Origin: Pelargonium nanum
Lineage: Eukaryota > Streptophyta > Magnoliopsida > Geraniales > Geraniaceae
Reading direction: 5' to 3'
NCBI GenBank assembly: GCA_036897485.1
Contig: JAYMTF010000113.1
Coordinates: 1 to 52,693, forward strand
Length of the DNA: 52,693 nt
The notes below the pieces were generated by a model. It worked only from the letters and a program-made list of their open reading frames with translations, had not been told where the DNA came from and did no database searches. Positions 1 to 13,199 of this stretch are shown one piece after another (positions within the stretch are counted from its first letter, which is position 1; the number at the start of each line of letters is the position of its first letter). A program made the translations under genes and the position numbers.

Positions 1-3000
1 ACTTCTTGATTTCCGTAATCAATGTAGAACACTTCAAACTTGTCTTTGGGAGATTCCACTGCTCCTCGTGGTGCATTGACAATCTTCATTTTCAAATGAG
101 ATAGGTTCAGTGAAAATAAGGCAAATAGAGTATGCATTTAGAAGAAAATCAACATAAAAAATGGGGGTGAGCATGTTCACAGGGGCAATTTTCACACTTC
201 ACAACCTGCAGTCCTGACCTAGCAACTGATTCTGACAATTTATCCAAAGAATAGTCAAGGAAACCACTTGCTGATGCACTTCAGCAGTATGTACTAAACC
301 GAATCACGAACAAAAACGTAACTATAGATCCCAAGACCAAAGACTACTCATATGTAGTATTATTTAAGAAACCAAGACTACTTTTGTCTTTCTCAATGAA
401 ATTCTACAAAACAGAAACTTTTCGATATTTCCATTTTCAGAAACATTTTTGATAGACTGGAAATTAAATGCATACTATGGTTCTGAGGCTGGAAATTAAA
501 AGGCTAGCTCAAATTCATACTCACCAATGCTCTGTTCCAAGAGTTATCTGCACTGAACTGAGCAAGAACAATATCACCCTTCTTGGGATTAAAAGCACCA
601 ATTACAGGAGCTTCTCCAAGACTCAAAGAAGCAAGTTGTTGCTGGATAGTTGCTACTTTTTGATCCCCAACTGTCTGAACATAAAATTTACCGCCACCAA
701 GGACTTCCGTCACCACTACCTGAAATAAAAGTAACCAGGACGAGTCATTGACTACTGTTCAACAAAAGAATCTAAAATACTACTTTTGCTCATTTACTCA
801 AATTACCTTTAAGACTTCTTTTTGTTTACTTTCAACAGCTGGTCCATTGGTTGGTTCTTCTCCTTCAACATAGTGCTCCCATATCTGCAGCCATCTATGA
901 GTCAGCATAATCGCCATAAGAAAGAGTTACAAGGTTAATGCATGCTACAAATCTTACTTTCAGTTTCTGCATTTTAGCAGATTTCTCAGCCTGTTCGAGA
1001 AGGTGAGCCTCAGGGATCCTGTCAGTACCAAATCCACTTTGAAACTTTGCAAGGCCAGCTTCAAGAAGTGTCACCGCCACATTTGTCTTAGACTCCCACA
1101 AGGATCCCAAGAATGTTCCTGTTCTATCAACCGTTTCCACTTCAATCTGTAACAAAGATTAACAAAATATTACTCTAGGAAGGACACGTAGCATTTGGAA
1201 AAGGCTCCAAGTTCAAGGAGTAACAAAATAAGGACTAAATAATTGTGAAGAAAAACAGTATTGCCTCAACATCTCTCTGCATTATCTTTCGCCTCATTAA
1301 TGCGATCGCTTCTTCCGAGTAAGGCTCTCCGCGACCAGGACATCTGACACCAGACAATGCGAATGCAATACTGCATGTTTCCTTGGGAATCAACAGTTTA
1401 AAGCGATGACCACTGAGAACATATTCCACAATGGCAGGTATCTTCCTACTCCGATGTAGGAAAGGCAAAAAATCTCTAGCTTTCTTGACCGATGCCTGAA
1501 CAACCATATCAAGAAAGAAAATGAGTTTTATTATATTACTAAAGCATGGCACTTAACTCTTATCTATCTAAAACAGAATAATATATCTAACCATAGTCAG
1601 ATCTGTTATGTGCTGAACTGGAGGATCTTTAGCAGAATGAATTCCTTTCCTCCCAGAAGTCGCACGAGCCTCGGCAGCAAGCAGGGCGTCATAGTAGTTT
1701 GATCTTTCCTCAAAATCTCTGTGCCTGATTACAGTGCCAAAGCCACGGGCCACCAGAAGTTCACCTACATTCACTCCAGTCTGCTGTCCGGCAGCAGGTG
1801 CTGCAGACGAAGCATCATCGCCCTCTCCCTTAACAGGAGACTGCAGGAAGACCGACCCAAAATCCATAACTCTTCCATCAGCAGGCCCATTTGGTGCTGC
1901 AGACCCATCTGCTGGGGTCATTTTTCTTGAATATTCCATGGAAACACTAACCTGAAAATTAACATAAACCAAATCATAAGTTCACCATTGTTATCAAAAG
2001 AAGAGGTACAACAATAGCAGTCAAGTTCTCGTACTTGTCGTCCAATAAGGCGCTGCCTCAAAAATTCCCTTGCTTCACGAGCATAGGGAGCTGGCTTTTC
2101 CTCTCTGCGAGGATTACCCACTCTTGGACACCGGATACTAGACAGGTTAACTCTACGCTCTGCTGATGGACTGCCATATGGAACTGAATCATCTGCGACA
2201 ATAATGCAGTCTCCACTTACAACCTCAACAACCTGGAGAGAGAAAATTCAGTTCATTAGAAACTAATACACACTTGGAAACCAGAAAACACATGGATAAG
2301 CCAATTCTGGACCAAATACTACCTTTCCTGTAAAATTCTGATCATGGATTGCCTTCGAATTGGAAGCAGGAGGTACATAATTTGTCCAGATCCTCAACCG
2401 AGTTTTCTTGGCTTGTAGTTCTGCAGCCTTTAGCCGCCTTTTGGCATCTTCCTCCATCATATTTGCACTCCATTCAACATATTTAGCCAAACCCTGAGTG
2501 AGAATTAGAGGGGTATTTACCACTGGATGTCATAAACTGGGGTCATTTAACTGAACAAATGAGCCCAGAGTATTATTTCAATATAAAAAAGGCTCTGCAA
2601 CTATAACCTTTTCCAAGAGCATACACAGGAAAAACATTATTAGGGAAAGGCTAACTAAGTTGAGCGATGACCAAGTAGATTTGATATTGTAGGAATGTCA
2701 TTCCCAGTTTAACAATGAAAACAGGAATATAGAACAAAGATTACTGAGGCAGAATTTGACAAGCAAACAACTTCATCTTCAAGTTATTCCTAGCAAGTAA
2801 ACATAAAAAATGCTAAATGTGTAGTTACAAATTCAAGCACATACATTTTCCACAAGCTCCAGCGCTAGGTCTTTTGCTGTTTCCCCGTCAGGGTAATAAA
2901 TTGACCCAATCAAATTGTTGAATTTATCAACACCTTCCAGAACCATTCGGACCTATAAGATCCACCAAGAATTTAGATCACCTGAAAAGCATTGCACTTT

Positions 3001-4861
3001 GCAAAATAATTAACAGTAGTGATTCACTTACATCTCTATGCAGTGTACGAACTTCAGTGAAATGTTTGGCCTCTGCAGCAAAGGGATCAGCAGAAACTTC
3101 AGAAGATGCTGAGACTGCAAGTCTTTGAGCAGATGTCAAAGGTGCCCGAGTTTCAGTAGAAGCATCACCATTTGGTTCATCAGAGGTAGTTTCAGGTTCA
3201 ACAACTACATCTGCTGGAGATCTTCTTCCCATCGACGGGGACTAGCTCGGACAGAAAATGACACACAAAAAACAACAAATGAAACAAAGAACTCATGCAT
3301 TACAATCAAAACGAATGCTGATCACAAATAGATTTAATACCTGGATTCCTGCAACAAATACTTGGACAAACTGAAAGTCTGGAAGTAAATAGACACGAAC
3401 GGTACTGCCATCACGAACCTGCTCAACAACACATTCCATGGGCCTGCCCTTGTTTGAGGCTAACAGACCCATCGCATCAAAATTACCACCATCACCAATG
3501 GCAGATGGAGGCAAGTTCCTGATGGCTGCCTCAGCAGCACCTGGAACCTGTAATCAATTATTGAAGGACCATGCATTAGCATGTAAATTACATTAAATAT
3601 TGCTTTTACATTAGAGTGGAAGAGCAAAAACAACTCTTGGACTATTGAAGCCCATGAAATATCCTACCAAGTCAGCATTTAAACAATGATATCAAATTTC
3701 TATAGAAGACTTTTACTTGTCTAGTTCAAGACTTTTGGACCTGTTCATAATAAATACAACCTGAATACCAAACTTCAAAATACTTTATCCAAGCAATTTT
3801 TTTTTCAGTCTTAGACGCTCAAGATTAAGACCACGTGTACATTAAAATTTAAAAAAAAAAAACAGAGAGAACAAAAAATGGAAATCTACCTTGCTCCAAC
3901 GTCCAAGACCTTGTTGTTTAGCTAGCTCCTCGAGTTTCAGTAATTCGGCAATGTAGGGACTTGCTTCTGCTTTCTGTTGACCTTGTTCCCTGACCTGCAT
4001 AAACCGGATTCAGCTAATCTGCCTACTGAGAAAATTGAAATCCATATTCACCCGTGGGTAGGAAAATGGGAAATGACCTTTGCCCAGCCCTTAGAAACAA
4101 CCAATAGTGCAAGATTTTGATCACCGAGAAAAACAGAGCCGAATTCTCGGTTTATGCTTGCTACTGTATAGTCCACTTTGAAAGTGACTTCCTGTTAAAC
4201 AGAAAGAACACTTAGTAAGACCTAACATATCTCACCCCAAAAAGAGACAAATAGAGTGAACAATGCACAGCCAGTAACAAAATGAACTATATGCAGACTC
4301 TTTACCTTTCCTATGCAGAGCTTTCTAAGAAATTCTCTGCTTTCCCATGCAAACGGCTCATCAGTACCACCTCTGCGAGCCTAAGAATACACAAAACCAA
4401 TACAACAATTTCAGTCACAAAGTAATTGATCACATATTTTATCCACCTTGGAAAAATCACAAAAACTTCCTAGCATTTTTCAGCTGCAAATCATTTCTAT
4501 CGTATCAGAATATATTTAATTAAATTGCAAAAACGTAAATCTAACAAATTAACTCAGAAAAGGTAATTAACAAACGAAATTCACAAAAGCTGAATCAGAT
4601 ACAGAATCGATAATCCCAATGCAGGTCTCGTCAATAGTTGAATCACTCACAGAATCAATAATACCAAAAACTGATTCAAAATTAAAACTCAAGAACGAAA
4701 ATTGCACTACTTACGAGCCTGGGAGAAATAAGAGAAGACAAAGTGATGGTCTTCTCGGGCGGTGGTCCACCCTTACTCGTCACAGCCATTATCACCAAGC
4801 AGTCTCCGGACGGAACCGACTTCACTCTGCCCCGGTACCATCCCGTGGCCGCAGTCGCCAT
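1..4861 (-). CDS. TSN: Tudor-SN ribonuclease/RNA-binding protein (TSN), 3' end cut by window edge
   Basis: Tudor staphylococcal nuclease, a cytoplasmic RNA-binding scaffold of stress granules and RNA decay in plants. Coding exons on the minus strand (window coordinates): 4715-4861, 4306-4380, 4078-4191, 3890-3994, 3341-3547, 3032-3241, 2845-2952, 2323-2493, 2035-2232, 1592-1951, 1265-1495, 958-1146, 807-884, 525-719 and the partial 1-83. All complete exons are multiples of three and join in frame, giving about 823 residues of a family that usually has about 990. The start is MATAATGWYRGRVKSVPSGD, which opens SN-like repeat 1. Repeats SN1-SN4 follow, then the Tudor domain (KKGDIVLAQFSADNSWNRAL; FEVFYIDYGNQE in the partial exon). 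The rest of the Tudor domain and the last SN half lie outside the window. The intron below 1265 appears to begin with GC (GAG|GCAATA) rather than GT. Family assignment is very secure; TSN1 versus TSN2 is not resolved. Confidence 0.96.
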
Positions 4862-5300
4862 CTCAATCTATCAAAGATCTGCACAAAACCACCGCCTAAA
4901 ATCAACATCCACACAATTCCAACCAAAAGCTCATAAATTCAACCTCACGATCACTCAGAAACACCAAAACACAGAAAATCCGTCAGATCCGCAACACCAA
5001 ACGACTCAGAAACCATCACAACTCAAGAATCACGCATGCATGAACGAATCACCGAAATTATAATCACGAGAAATCGAAAAAACAAAACAAAACAAACAAT
5101 TCACATGTTTCTTGATCACGAGACGCAGTACACACACAATTTTCACATAAATACGAATGTGGTTGCAGAGATCTGGTGAGAGACGAAGACGATACCTGAA
5201 TCGAAGAACGCAATCGTGAACAAGAGAGACGGCGGATCGGAGAGAAGTAGCAGAGAAGGAGAATTTGCTCTAGAGAGGTCTCTCACATATAAACCATACA
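4862..5300 (-). promoter_or_regulatory. TSN 5' leader with a leader intron
   Basis: Upstream of the TSN start codon, reading on the minus strand, a good acceptor (TTGTGCAG|ATC, exon from 4878) sits 17 bases before ATG, and a good donor (TTCAG|GTATC, exon end 5196) sits further up. This indicates an intron of about 317 bases (4879-5195) wholly in the 5' UTR. Leader introns often raise expression of constitutive plant genes. The transcription start is not defined; a purine-rich leader lies around 5200-5270. Confidence refers to the intron. Confidence 0.6.
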
Positions 5301-7469
5301 GAGCAGGAGCTGGAATTCAAATTATCCTCCGTTTCAGTTAAATTTACATTCTGTGCCCCTTTCTATTTTTGTACAGTAACTTTTTTATTTTTTATTTTGA
5401 GATTTTAATTCTACGCCACGTCATGTTAGATACTGTGGTGGGGCCAAGCTACCGGCCGGGTTTATGACGTCATAAATGGGGCTATGCTACGCGTATATTT
5501 TCAAATTTTCAAATCGGGTAAAAAACCAGTCAACCTTAAAAGTTACTGTCTCTTTCACTACTGTTTTTTTACTATGTCTGGCTTGATTGTGTCGCAAATA
5601 AATATGACCGATTTAGTAGAAAACTTTTCTGGTTTAAGGAGTTTTATTTATTTTAAGGTAAATGGTTTAATTTGGTATCCAAATATTTTTTATTTGAAAT
5701 CATTCTTGAATTTTCATGTTTCAACTAATGGTCATTACTCTTACAACTTAAATCAAAAGTTGAGACTAAATTAAAATATTTAAAAGTATAGAGATTGTTG
5801 GGTTAAAAATATTAATGTTTAAATTAAGAAAGTTCAGAAACTAAATTAAATATTTTACCATATTTAAATCTTATTACGTGTTGGTGCCACTTAACATCTT
5901 CAATTTAATGTTATTATGATTATTATTTTTGTTGTTGAAATGATGCACAGAATTCCTTAATATGTGTTTGAATTTTAAATTGACTTATTTGTTTGAAAAT
6001 GTAACAACTTATCTATAAGTATTAGGTGTATCAAATTTATGAATAAGAGAATATATTTTTAGATGAATGTTGTTTATGTTGGTTTCAAAACTTCCAAAGT
6101 ATTATATGAAATAAAAAATCAGTCAAGAATTATTCAAAACAAAAGTTAGCTTCACAATTATAAATTGGAGTAAATAATTTCAAATAAACATTACTTATAC
6201 ATGTCCAGTACAATTAGAATGTTCTTGAGTTTTAAAATCATATTAATATATTTTTTTAAAATCATATTAATAAACAAATATATTGATAACTCAAAGTAAT
6301 TGACATAGTTCTTTAAGGTGATTTTCTCTCTTTGACACACGGATAAAAATTATAGAGTTATTACTAAAAAAAAAAGAGAAATATTAAATGCACCAACCAA
6401 TGTGAATGTTGTTTTTCTAAAATTATACTTTGAAAGAATATTTTCGAGATTTGAAAAAACAAATCCAGAGATAGTTTACAATATAGAATAAAACAAATAT
6501 ATTGATGAATATAATCCACTATAATGTCCATGTCATTATTTAGATAGTTGAAAATTTTGAAAATATTATATTCTCCTTAAATTACTCTCAAAACATGTGT
6601 GTTTGCCATTTTACAATTAATTGTCTATTAAAATGGATCACATGCATGGATGTGTAAGCTTATCATGAAACTAGGCCCATTTTATCTAAAATTAGAGGAT
6701 ATACTCTTTTTGTTTTGAGTAGATAAGAAATTATTGAAAGAAATAATGTACTGAGTATATTATTGTTCTGAATTGGTGGCACACACTATTTTTGTAACAC
6801 ATTGTGCTATATATATATGCTACCCTTGAGGCTCAATCTTCTTAAGATTCTTTTTTTCTATTTCAGCTATTTTAATTCTTAATGAGGTAACTAAACTACA
6901 AAATAAAAATAGAATGGAGTCATGATTATTTTTGTCACATTGCTATTATTTGTAGAATTTTGTTTGTATGCCAAATTGGATAAGATCAACTCAAAAAGTG
7001 ATGTGTTAGTGCTCACCTGACCAAACCAAATAAGCCTCTACCAAAGACTATAGGCAAGCAAACTCGAAAAATACGCATGAATTCCTAGGCTTGCTGTTAT
7101 GGGTGTTTATAGGTGGGTCACCGGTGTGTGATCCAAATCAATAAATCAAGTCGTGTTTTGCACGTAACTACAAAAATATTATATCATTTTAATTTCGTAT
7201 AAAAGTATTTTTATAAGTTGTACTGTTGTTAACAATGTTAAGATTTTAAGTATTTTATTTGAAAACTTTCTAAATAGCTTAAAAATTTTCAAAAATGACT
7301 CAAACGTGCAGGGAATACACTCTTTTTTGGAGATATATTTATTTATTTTTTAATTTGTATTATTTTTCAAAATATGAATGTTTTGACTATTTTTCTAAAT
7401 CAATTATCAAAGCTTTGTAGTCATCGTTACAACTATTTTTTATATATTCAAAGTCAGAGTAGGTTAATT
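5301..7469. other. AT-rich spacer between TSN and the LTR-like island
   Basis: Very AT-rich divergent-looking spacer with no credible gene. The only ORFs (for example 5484-5774 on the plus strand) are low-complexity F/Y/L/K-rich translations with no recognisable domain. The right part of the TSN promoter must lie in the first few hundred bases. Confidence 0.6.
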
Positions 7470-7479
7470 ATGTACGACT

Positions 7480-8090
7480 GTCAATTCGGGTCTTCAGATT
7501 ATCTGGTGATAACAGTGCTCCAAGTCCGGTAAGTGGCCTATAGCCTGCACAAGTAACGCACCGTTAAGCGGGGCCCCGAATGTGTATCTTCTGGCGTGAG
7601 AATGAGATCACCACACAAACAGAAATGCTAACAAAACCAAAGACCGAGATCTCCGTAGTTGGTTCAAATATCGAAGAACACGAAGAACGTTTGAGAGCGC
7701 TTTCGGGTTCTCACGTGTAGTATTTGAGCGCTAAATCGACCAAACCTTTTACCTTGGACTTGGGACTCCTTATATAGTCCACAAGCTTACCTGACACACG
7801 GCCACTGATTGGTCAGTGTCGTGGTAGGCTCGTGGGCATTATGGTAATTTCTCTTTCTCCTCCTTCTGGTTCTACTCACCAGCAGACAGACACTGATCTT
7901 AGTCTCTGGTCATGCGGAAGAGTGAAATGGTTGTATGGTATCAAGGTGCGCGCGACCCATGGCGCGCTCAGGTCGCTTGATGTGTACTTTTTTGGTCGGT
8001 AATGATCCAATTAACTTTGGTCTAGGTTTCTATTCCAGCCGAAGCCTAGTTTAAGACGCACGTTGACTTTTTGTTTGGCTGAGCGAGCCA
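7480..8090 (-). repeat. LTR-like noncoding retrotransposon fragment
   Basis: This GC-richer island differs sharply in composition from the AT-rich spacer on both sides. Read on the minus strand it has a TATA-like CTATATAAGG (around 7769-7778) followed by sequence of untranslated-leader type, as in a U3-R-U5 arrangement of a plant LTR. No gag or pol coding is visible, so it would be a solo LTR or a decayed fragment. No clear TG...CA ends or target duplication were found; boundaries are approximate. Confidence 0.45.
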
Positions 8091-8134
8091 CGTGTCACTT
8101 CGTTATTGGCCAACTTATATACGATTTTTAGTGG

Positions 8135-8290
8135 CGAATCAATGAGTTTTTCCACGAGATTTTGAAAAAAGAAATAAAAAAATTCTCGATGGACAGAAAA
8201 TGCGTCCTTAAAATTTTGGAGATGTTTTTGTATTTTTGTTATATTTTTTAGATTATTTATATATTTTTCAAAAATCACGTCAAATTATAT
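8135..8290 (-). repeat. Internal fragment of the same DNA-transposon family as the element at 30491-31283
   Basis: The stretch closely resembles the reverse complement of about 30890-31055 inside the Mutator-type element in the oxidase-fusion intron. Shared features, in order, are GAGTTTTTC-ACG-GATTTT, AAATTCTCGAT, GAAAATGC, GGGGATGTTT-like, TTTAGATTATTT and CAAAAATCACG. The ends of the family (GGGATA...) are not visible here, so this is a partial copy abutting the LTR-like island. The 75-residue ORF over it has no meaning as protein. Confidence 0.6.
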
Positions 8291-9150
8291 ATGTAAAAGA
8301 AAATAAGTAATTTAGAAATAAGATTACAAAACAAATTATTTGAGAAATAAAATTCAAACACAAATAAAATTTCGTTCAATTCATTTGTTTGAGTAAAAGT
8401 TACAACGTAAACAAAAAAACGTCACAACATATATCGAAACGTAAACTTATAAAATAAATTATTGAATTTTCAGGAAATAAAAACCACAAATCAAATCATA
8501 ACCTCTAAGAAATGAATAAATTTTTTTTAATTAACTTTTTTTTTATTTGTCTCAGTATTTCATTTTAAAAATTATTTTTTCTCCTTGGATCAATTTTTTT
8601 TTCTCCTTTGATCAAATTTATTTTTTTAAAAAAACATAATTTTGACTATAAAGTCACAGTCTCCGCCTAGAAAACATAAAATTCAAAACAGCAAGTAAAT
8701 TAGTCGAACGTGCAAGCACTAAATTATACCTTTCTTCTACAAAATTGCAAATTAAATTATCTGTCATTAATGTCACATAAAAATTAGTGGTCAAAATAAT
8801 TTTTAGAAAGTAAACCATAGTCTGTCACTTTTGAAAGTTTGAAAAGAAGAAAATCAAATAAAGATATATGAAAGTATCAAAGTGGAGCAAAATAGTCCCG
8901 AAACGGATTAAATTGGTGGTTTACACACAAAAAAGAAAAAGAAAAAATAGTTGAGCAAATTTTCGAATGTGCAGAAGAAGCAGATAACCCAAGAAAACCA
9001 TTACCTTGTTCGACAAGGTAATAGAATGAGGCCATTGTGGTGCTTCGAAAAGAGCCAATCCTGCTTCTTGTCCCTACCTTGTTGCTCAAAAGACCAACAA
9101 CCTTCCTCTGTTCAGCATCTTAATCAAATTGCAGGGACGATACATAACTC
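8291..9150. other. AT-rich spacer and amidase 3' flank
   Basis: No gene is seen. The part nearest 9150 is the 3' UTR of the minus-strand amidase. The ORFs at 8877-9089 and 8951-9250 have no domain, and the second runs antisense to the last amidase exon. Confidence 0.55.
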
Positions 9151-12100
9151 TCAAAGGCGTAATCGTCTGGGAGGGATGGGAACTGTGGGTGGATTTGGAA
9201 TTGAGTCGCCCGGTCCAAGATCATCTATAGGTGGGTGCTGCTTGTGGTGATCTGTCACTGATTGGTAAGCCATTGCCAATGCCAATGCCTAAAAACCACC
9301 CAATTTTGAGTTTAAGGAGATAGTAACAAGTATACACAAATGTTGGCCAATAGCTAGGAAACTTACAATGTGATCGCGACCAGGAGGAGCATAAATGCCT
9401 GTAGGGATGGTGGTTCTTCTTCGAGTTTCGTCTGATGGAGGATTTTCTATCTTCTTATATCCAGTTGGGACAACTATTACCGGCATTCCCACCAGATTTC
9501 CCATACATACTTTCTCCCAGTCAGTTGCATTGCCAATGAACGCATCAACACCAAAACTTTCCCTTACTTCCCGGATTAACTTTCCCCTTGCTCTTTGTGC
9601 CTGTGGACAATCAAGAGACTCGGGATGTTCAACAATGAGTAAGGAAATAGGTATAGTGTCTTCTTAATACAAGGATCAGCATTTAGATTGAGACTGAAGT
9701 CATTTCCAGATGGTATAGTGGACAACAAACCTGAACATAGTCTACTGCTGAAATAGCACGTGCACGTCGTAATTCAGTTGGCCACTGATCTTGAGCTTCA
9801 AAAACATTATCCTGTTCTGAGCGTTGCCATTCATCAAAATGAGCTAACATATCAACATCCATTGTGAAGTTAAGGATACCCTGTACAGAGTCTACGGTGT
9901 AGTTCAGTTTGAAAGGAACCATCTTAACGCCCTTTGATGCAAGAACATGAACAACCTGAAAGGAAAGTTGATGTTAGCGCCATTGATGGGCGGATTGGCT
10001 AAAGAATAAAAACAACTTTTGGAATAAGGTAGGCAAGTTCAGGGTCCCATTACTAATGTAGATTAAAGACTGAAAAATTATATCTACAATGGGAAGGTAT
10101 CAAGCTCAAGCACACAAGGAGTAAATTTTTGGCAATGTGGCTTCTTCTATCATTTGGGTAACAAATAGTTATTAGAATAAATTTATCAACTAATTAACAA
10201 CACCAACTCTATGCATATGATAACTGAAGTCGGTAGATTTTAGACGAAAAACTTTGGGTCCCAAACAAATAAAAAGCAGACTGACCTCCATCTCAGCGTC
10301 ATCTAGATACCCAACTGTGAGATTTGTAATGTCAACTGAAAATGGATCATCAAAGGGAATGTCTTTTGATGAGAGATCGTTTGGATCTCTCCCTCGGATC
10401 GTATCCAACACAATCGCACAATCTGCAGCACTTCTACAGAAAGGACCAAGCTTATCCTGTTCAACAAAAGAAGATTTAGATTCACTAATTAAGACGCTGC
10501 CCTATATAAATGAACTAAGTAATTAAAATTATACAAAAAGAGCATGTCCAGAATTTACCAAGCTATCTGATATGCTCATTACACCAGAGCGGCCAACAGT
10601 GCCAAAAGTTGGACGTAAAGCTGTCACACCACAACGAGCTGCAGGGAAGGTGATGGAACCTGCTGTTTCTGAACCAATTGCAAATGGAACCATACCTGTT
10701 ACAGAGGATAGTTTTTCTTAGCTCATGTTCCTAGTAGCTTGCAACAAATGACTGTGAGATCATACAGCTTAGCAATGAAGCAACTTGAAAAACCAAAGAT
10801 ACCAGCAGAAGTGCATGCCGCAGGCCCAGCTGATGAACCTGTAGAGAATTCCTCAATGTTCCATGGGTTCCTCGTCCTTCCCCCAAACCAGATGTCATCG
10901 TATGCAAGTGATCCGGAAACAAGCTTTGCGACAAGAACTGCCCCAGCAGACTTCAACCTGTATCAGTCAAGTCAAAAACTTAGTATTGGTTCAGGCAATT
11001 TGTACAAGTTCAGATATGATATATACTGAAATACCTTTTGTACACCCAAGCTTCAATGTGAAGAACTTGATCTTTGAAAGTAGTTGAGCCCCATGTTGTT
11101 TTGTATTGGGGTACTGAAATTATGTCCTTCAGCCCATAAGGGATACCATGGAGAGGACCTAAAATGCAACCAACAATCAGTTCTGACTTTAGACATCTAA
11201 GTGATAATTTGACACTGCAGATGACACCATGATCACGCAATTGGTGGTGACTTTCAAGTCAAGCATTTAGATGTGACTTTTCAGGTATGAATTTAGATCT
11301 TCCAACGTAAGGTGACTTGTAGACTGTCATGTACTAATACACAGATAAGAGACGTACTCAGATATACTCCTTGAGCAAGCAATTCATCAGCTTCTTTTGC
11401 TTGCTTGTATGCTAATTCTTCAGTATAAGAAACGACGGCTTCAAGAACAGAATTGTACCTGATAGTTTTCCCAAAATGAATTATTATCATATTGATATAA
11501 CTTGACTTTCATAAAGACATAGGCATAGTTATATTGATTACCTCTTTAATCTATACAGAAAAATTCGAGTAAGCTCTGTAGATGATATTTTCTTTGTCCT
11601 AATGAGTTCCCCTAATTCAAGAATCTGATGAAGTTGCACCAAATACATAAAATAAATAAACTCTGTAGACATGCCAGAGCCAAAAGTTGTAAATTCTATA
11701 TGAGAAGCAACTCACACTCATGAAGGCAATAGTTTCTTCATTTTCTGGCTTCTGTATGTTAGAGAGAGAAGGATACTTAAATTTTCTGCTTTCACCTTGT
11801 GCTTGTTCATTGTTCCACTCAGCATTAAAAACCAAAGCAGATGGATTATGCAATCCTCCATTGACTGAGGCAACTAATTTCCGATTGGCTCTGATTATAG
11901 GGATATTAAAATCCGTAGCACCCTTGGCTATCTCCAGGACCTAAATGCACTAGATCGAATTACCACTCGCAATAATATGATCCAACACTTACAGTCAAAA
12001 CCAAAGAATCCATACAATATTACATGATACAACAATGCCTATTCCATAGTTTTTAAAAATAAAATACCTGAGTCTCATTGAAGAATTCAGCATCAAATAA

Positions 12101-13076
12101 CTTGAATGCGCCTTTAAGCTGCGAAGCTTCAATAGTCTTTTGAGAAGACTCATTGCTTTTCGTACTGTCCTGATCAGAAAACAAGACATTAAGTTCATAA
12201 AAATTCAATACAAACAGAGGGATTACCTGTACTTTGCCCAAGCTTTATTCAGTATTACCTGGACATGAGGCTACGGGAATGAAGCCGAGCATTCTGAAAG
12301 AAAATTTTCAAGATTTTCTTATAAGTTGTTGCCTGTGTTTACAAGTGTTTACATGGGATGTCTTAATTTGAAGAAAATATAGGATATTTGATGGAGAACC
12401 ACAAAGATAACGAATCTTAGAGGTCCCATATAAGCCTTGTTCCATTCTAAGGATCAGAGTAAAGCTTATAGATCATTCCCTGTGCGAAAGTCATTATGAA
12501 GTCAAATCCGTATTGATTTCAAACCTACATAATAGAGTTTTGGAACATATTGACATTGTACTCATATTCATGCATCCTATTTTACCCATCAAAAACTATA
12601 TTGGGTGATTTCAGTCTATTACAGATTTACAATCACATCTCACTGAATATCCAAACATGAATTATATATGTAACAACACATGAAATATAATGAAGCATAA
12701 TATTCCAAATTCAAACATTCAGATAAAGGAAGCTGATATTGCCAGAGTTGGCTGTAGTTTCAATAAATTTCAACACATTATGAATTTGTATATGGTAACT
12801 GAAGAATCACAATAACCAAATTCCATAACCTGTAACTAAAATTGGAAAAACAAAACCCTAAAGTAGCATAGTTTACCAGATTGGAGCAGTAATTAATTAG
12901 GGCAAATAGTGTAATTTTGAGAAGAAGTAGTGTACCATATCAGTATGTGTATGATTGTTGAGTGGAAATGAAAGTGGAGAAGAAGAGTGAGGGAGGGCTG
13001 AGGAGGACATGGAAATGATGAGAGAGAAGGAGAGCAAGAAACGTGTCAATGAGAGTGGACACAAGGCTAGTGCCAT
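9151..13076 (-). CDS. Amidase-signature family protein (amidase/GatA-like)
   Basis: Amidase-signature serine hydrolase that cleaves amide bonds; the plant substrate is unknown. Exons, minus strand: 12936-13076, about 12262-12296, 12068-12164, 11716-11940, 11542-11624, 11358-11458, 11035-11158, 10803-10957, 10559-10695, 10286-10456, 9731-9955, 9367-9600, 9151-9288. From 11940 downward the frame is solid. The Ser-Ser-Lys triad is visible: Lys in IPYGLKDI (about residue 238), the cis-Ser region STGSSAGPAA (about 307-316), and nucleophile Ser in GSETAGSITFPA (about 334). Length is about 621 residues. The N-terminus starting MALALCPLSL is hydrophobic and could be a signal or membrane anchor. The small second exon and the acceptor of the third (12164 or 12169) are uncertain; the version given keeps frame. 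A mitochondrial or plastid GatA is less likely because of the long N-terminal extension. Confidence 0.88.
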
Positions 13077-13170
13077 GGCTGACACGTAGTGGAAAAGTTC
13101 TGCTCCTGCTACATTTTTTTGTTAGAGCTTAAGCTTTTGTTTCCATTTCCATTTTCCTTTTGCTGCAGCT

Positions 13171-13199
13171 GCTTCTTCTTCTTCTTCTTCTTCTTCTTC
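13171..13199. repeat. CTT/AAG microsatellite in the amidase upstream region
   Basis: About nine CTT triplets, roughly 95-125 bases upstream of the amidase ATG. On the amidase strand it reads as a GAA tract, probably in the promoter or leader. Such tracts are often length-polymorphic. Confidence 0.85.

Noticed and set aside
4619-5063. Plus-strand ORFs of 105-106 residues
   Set aside because: They run antisense through TSN exon 1 and its leader intron and show no domain.
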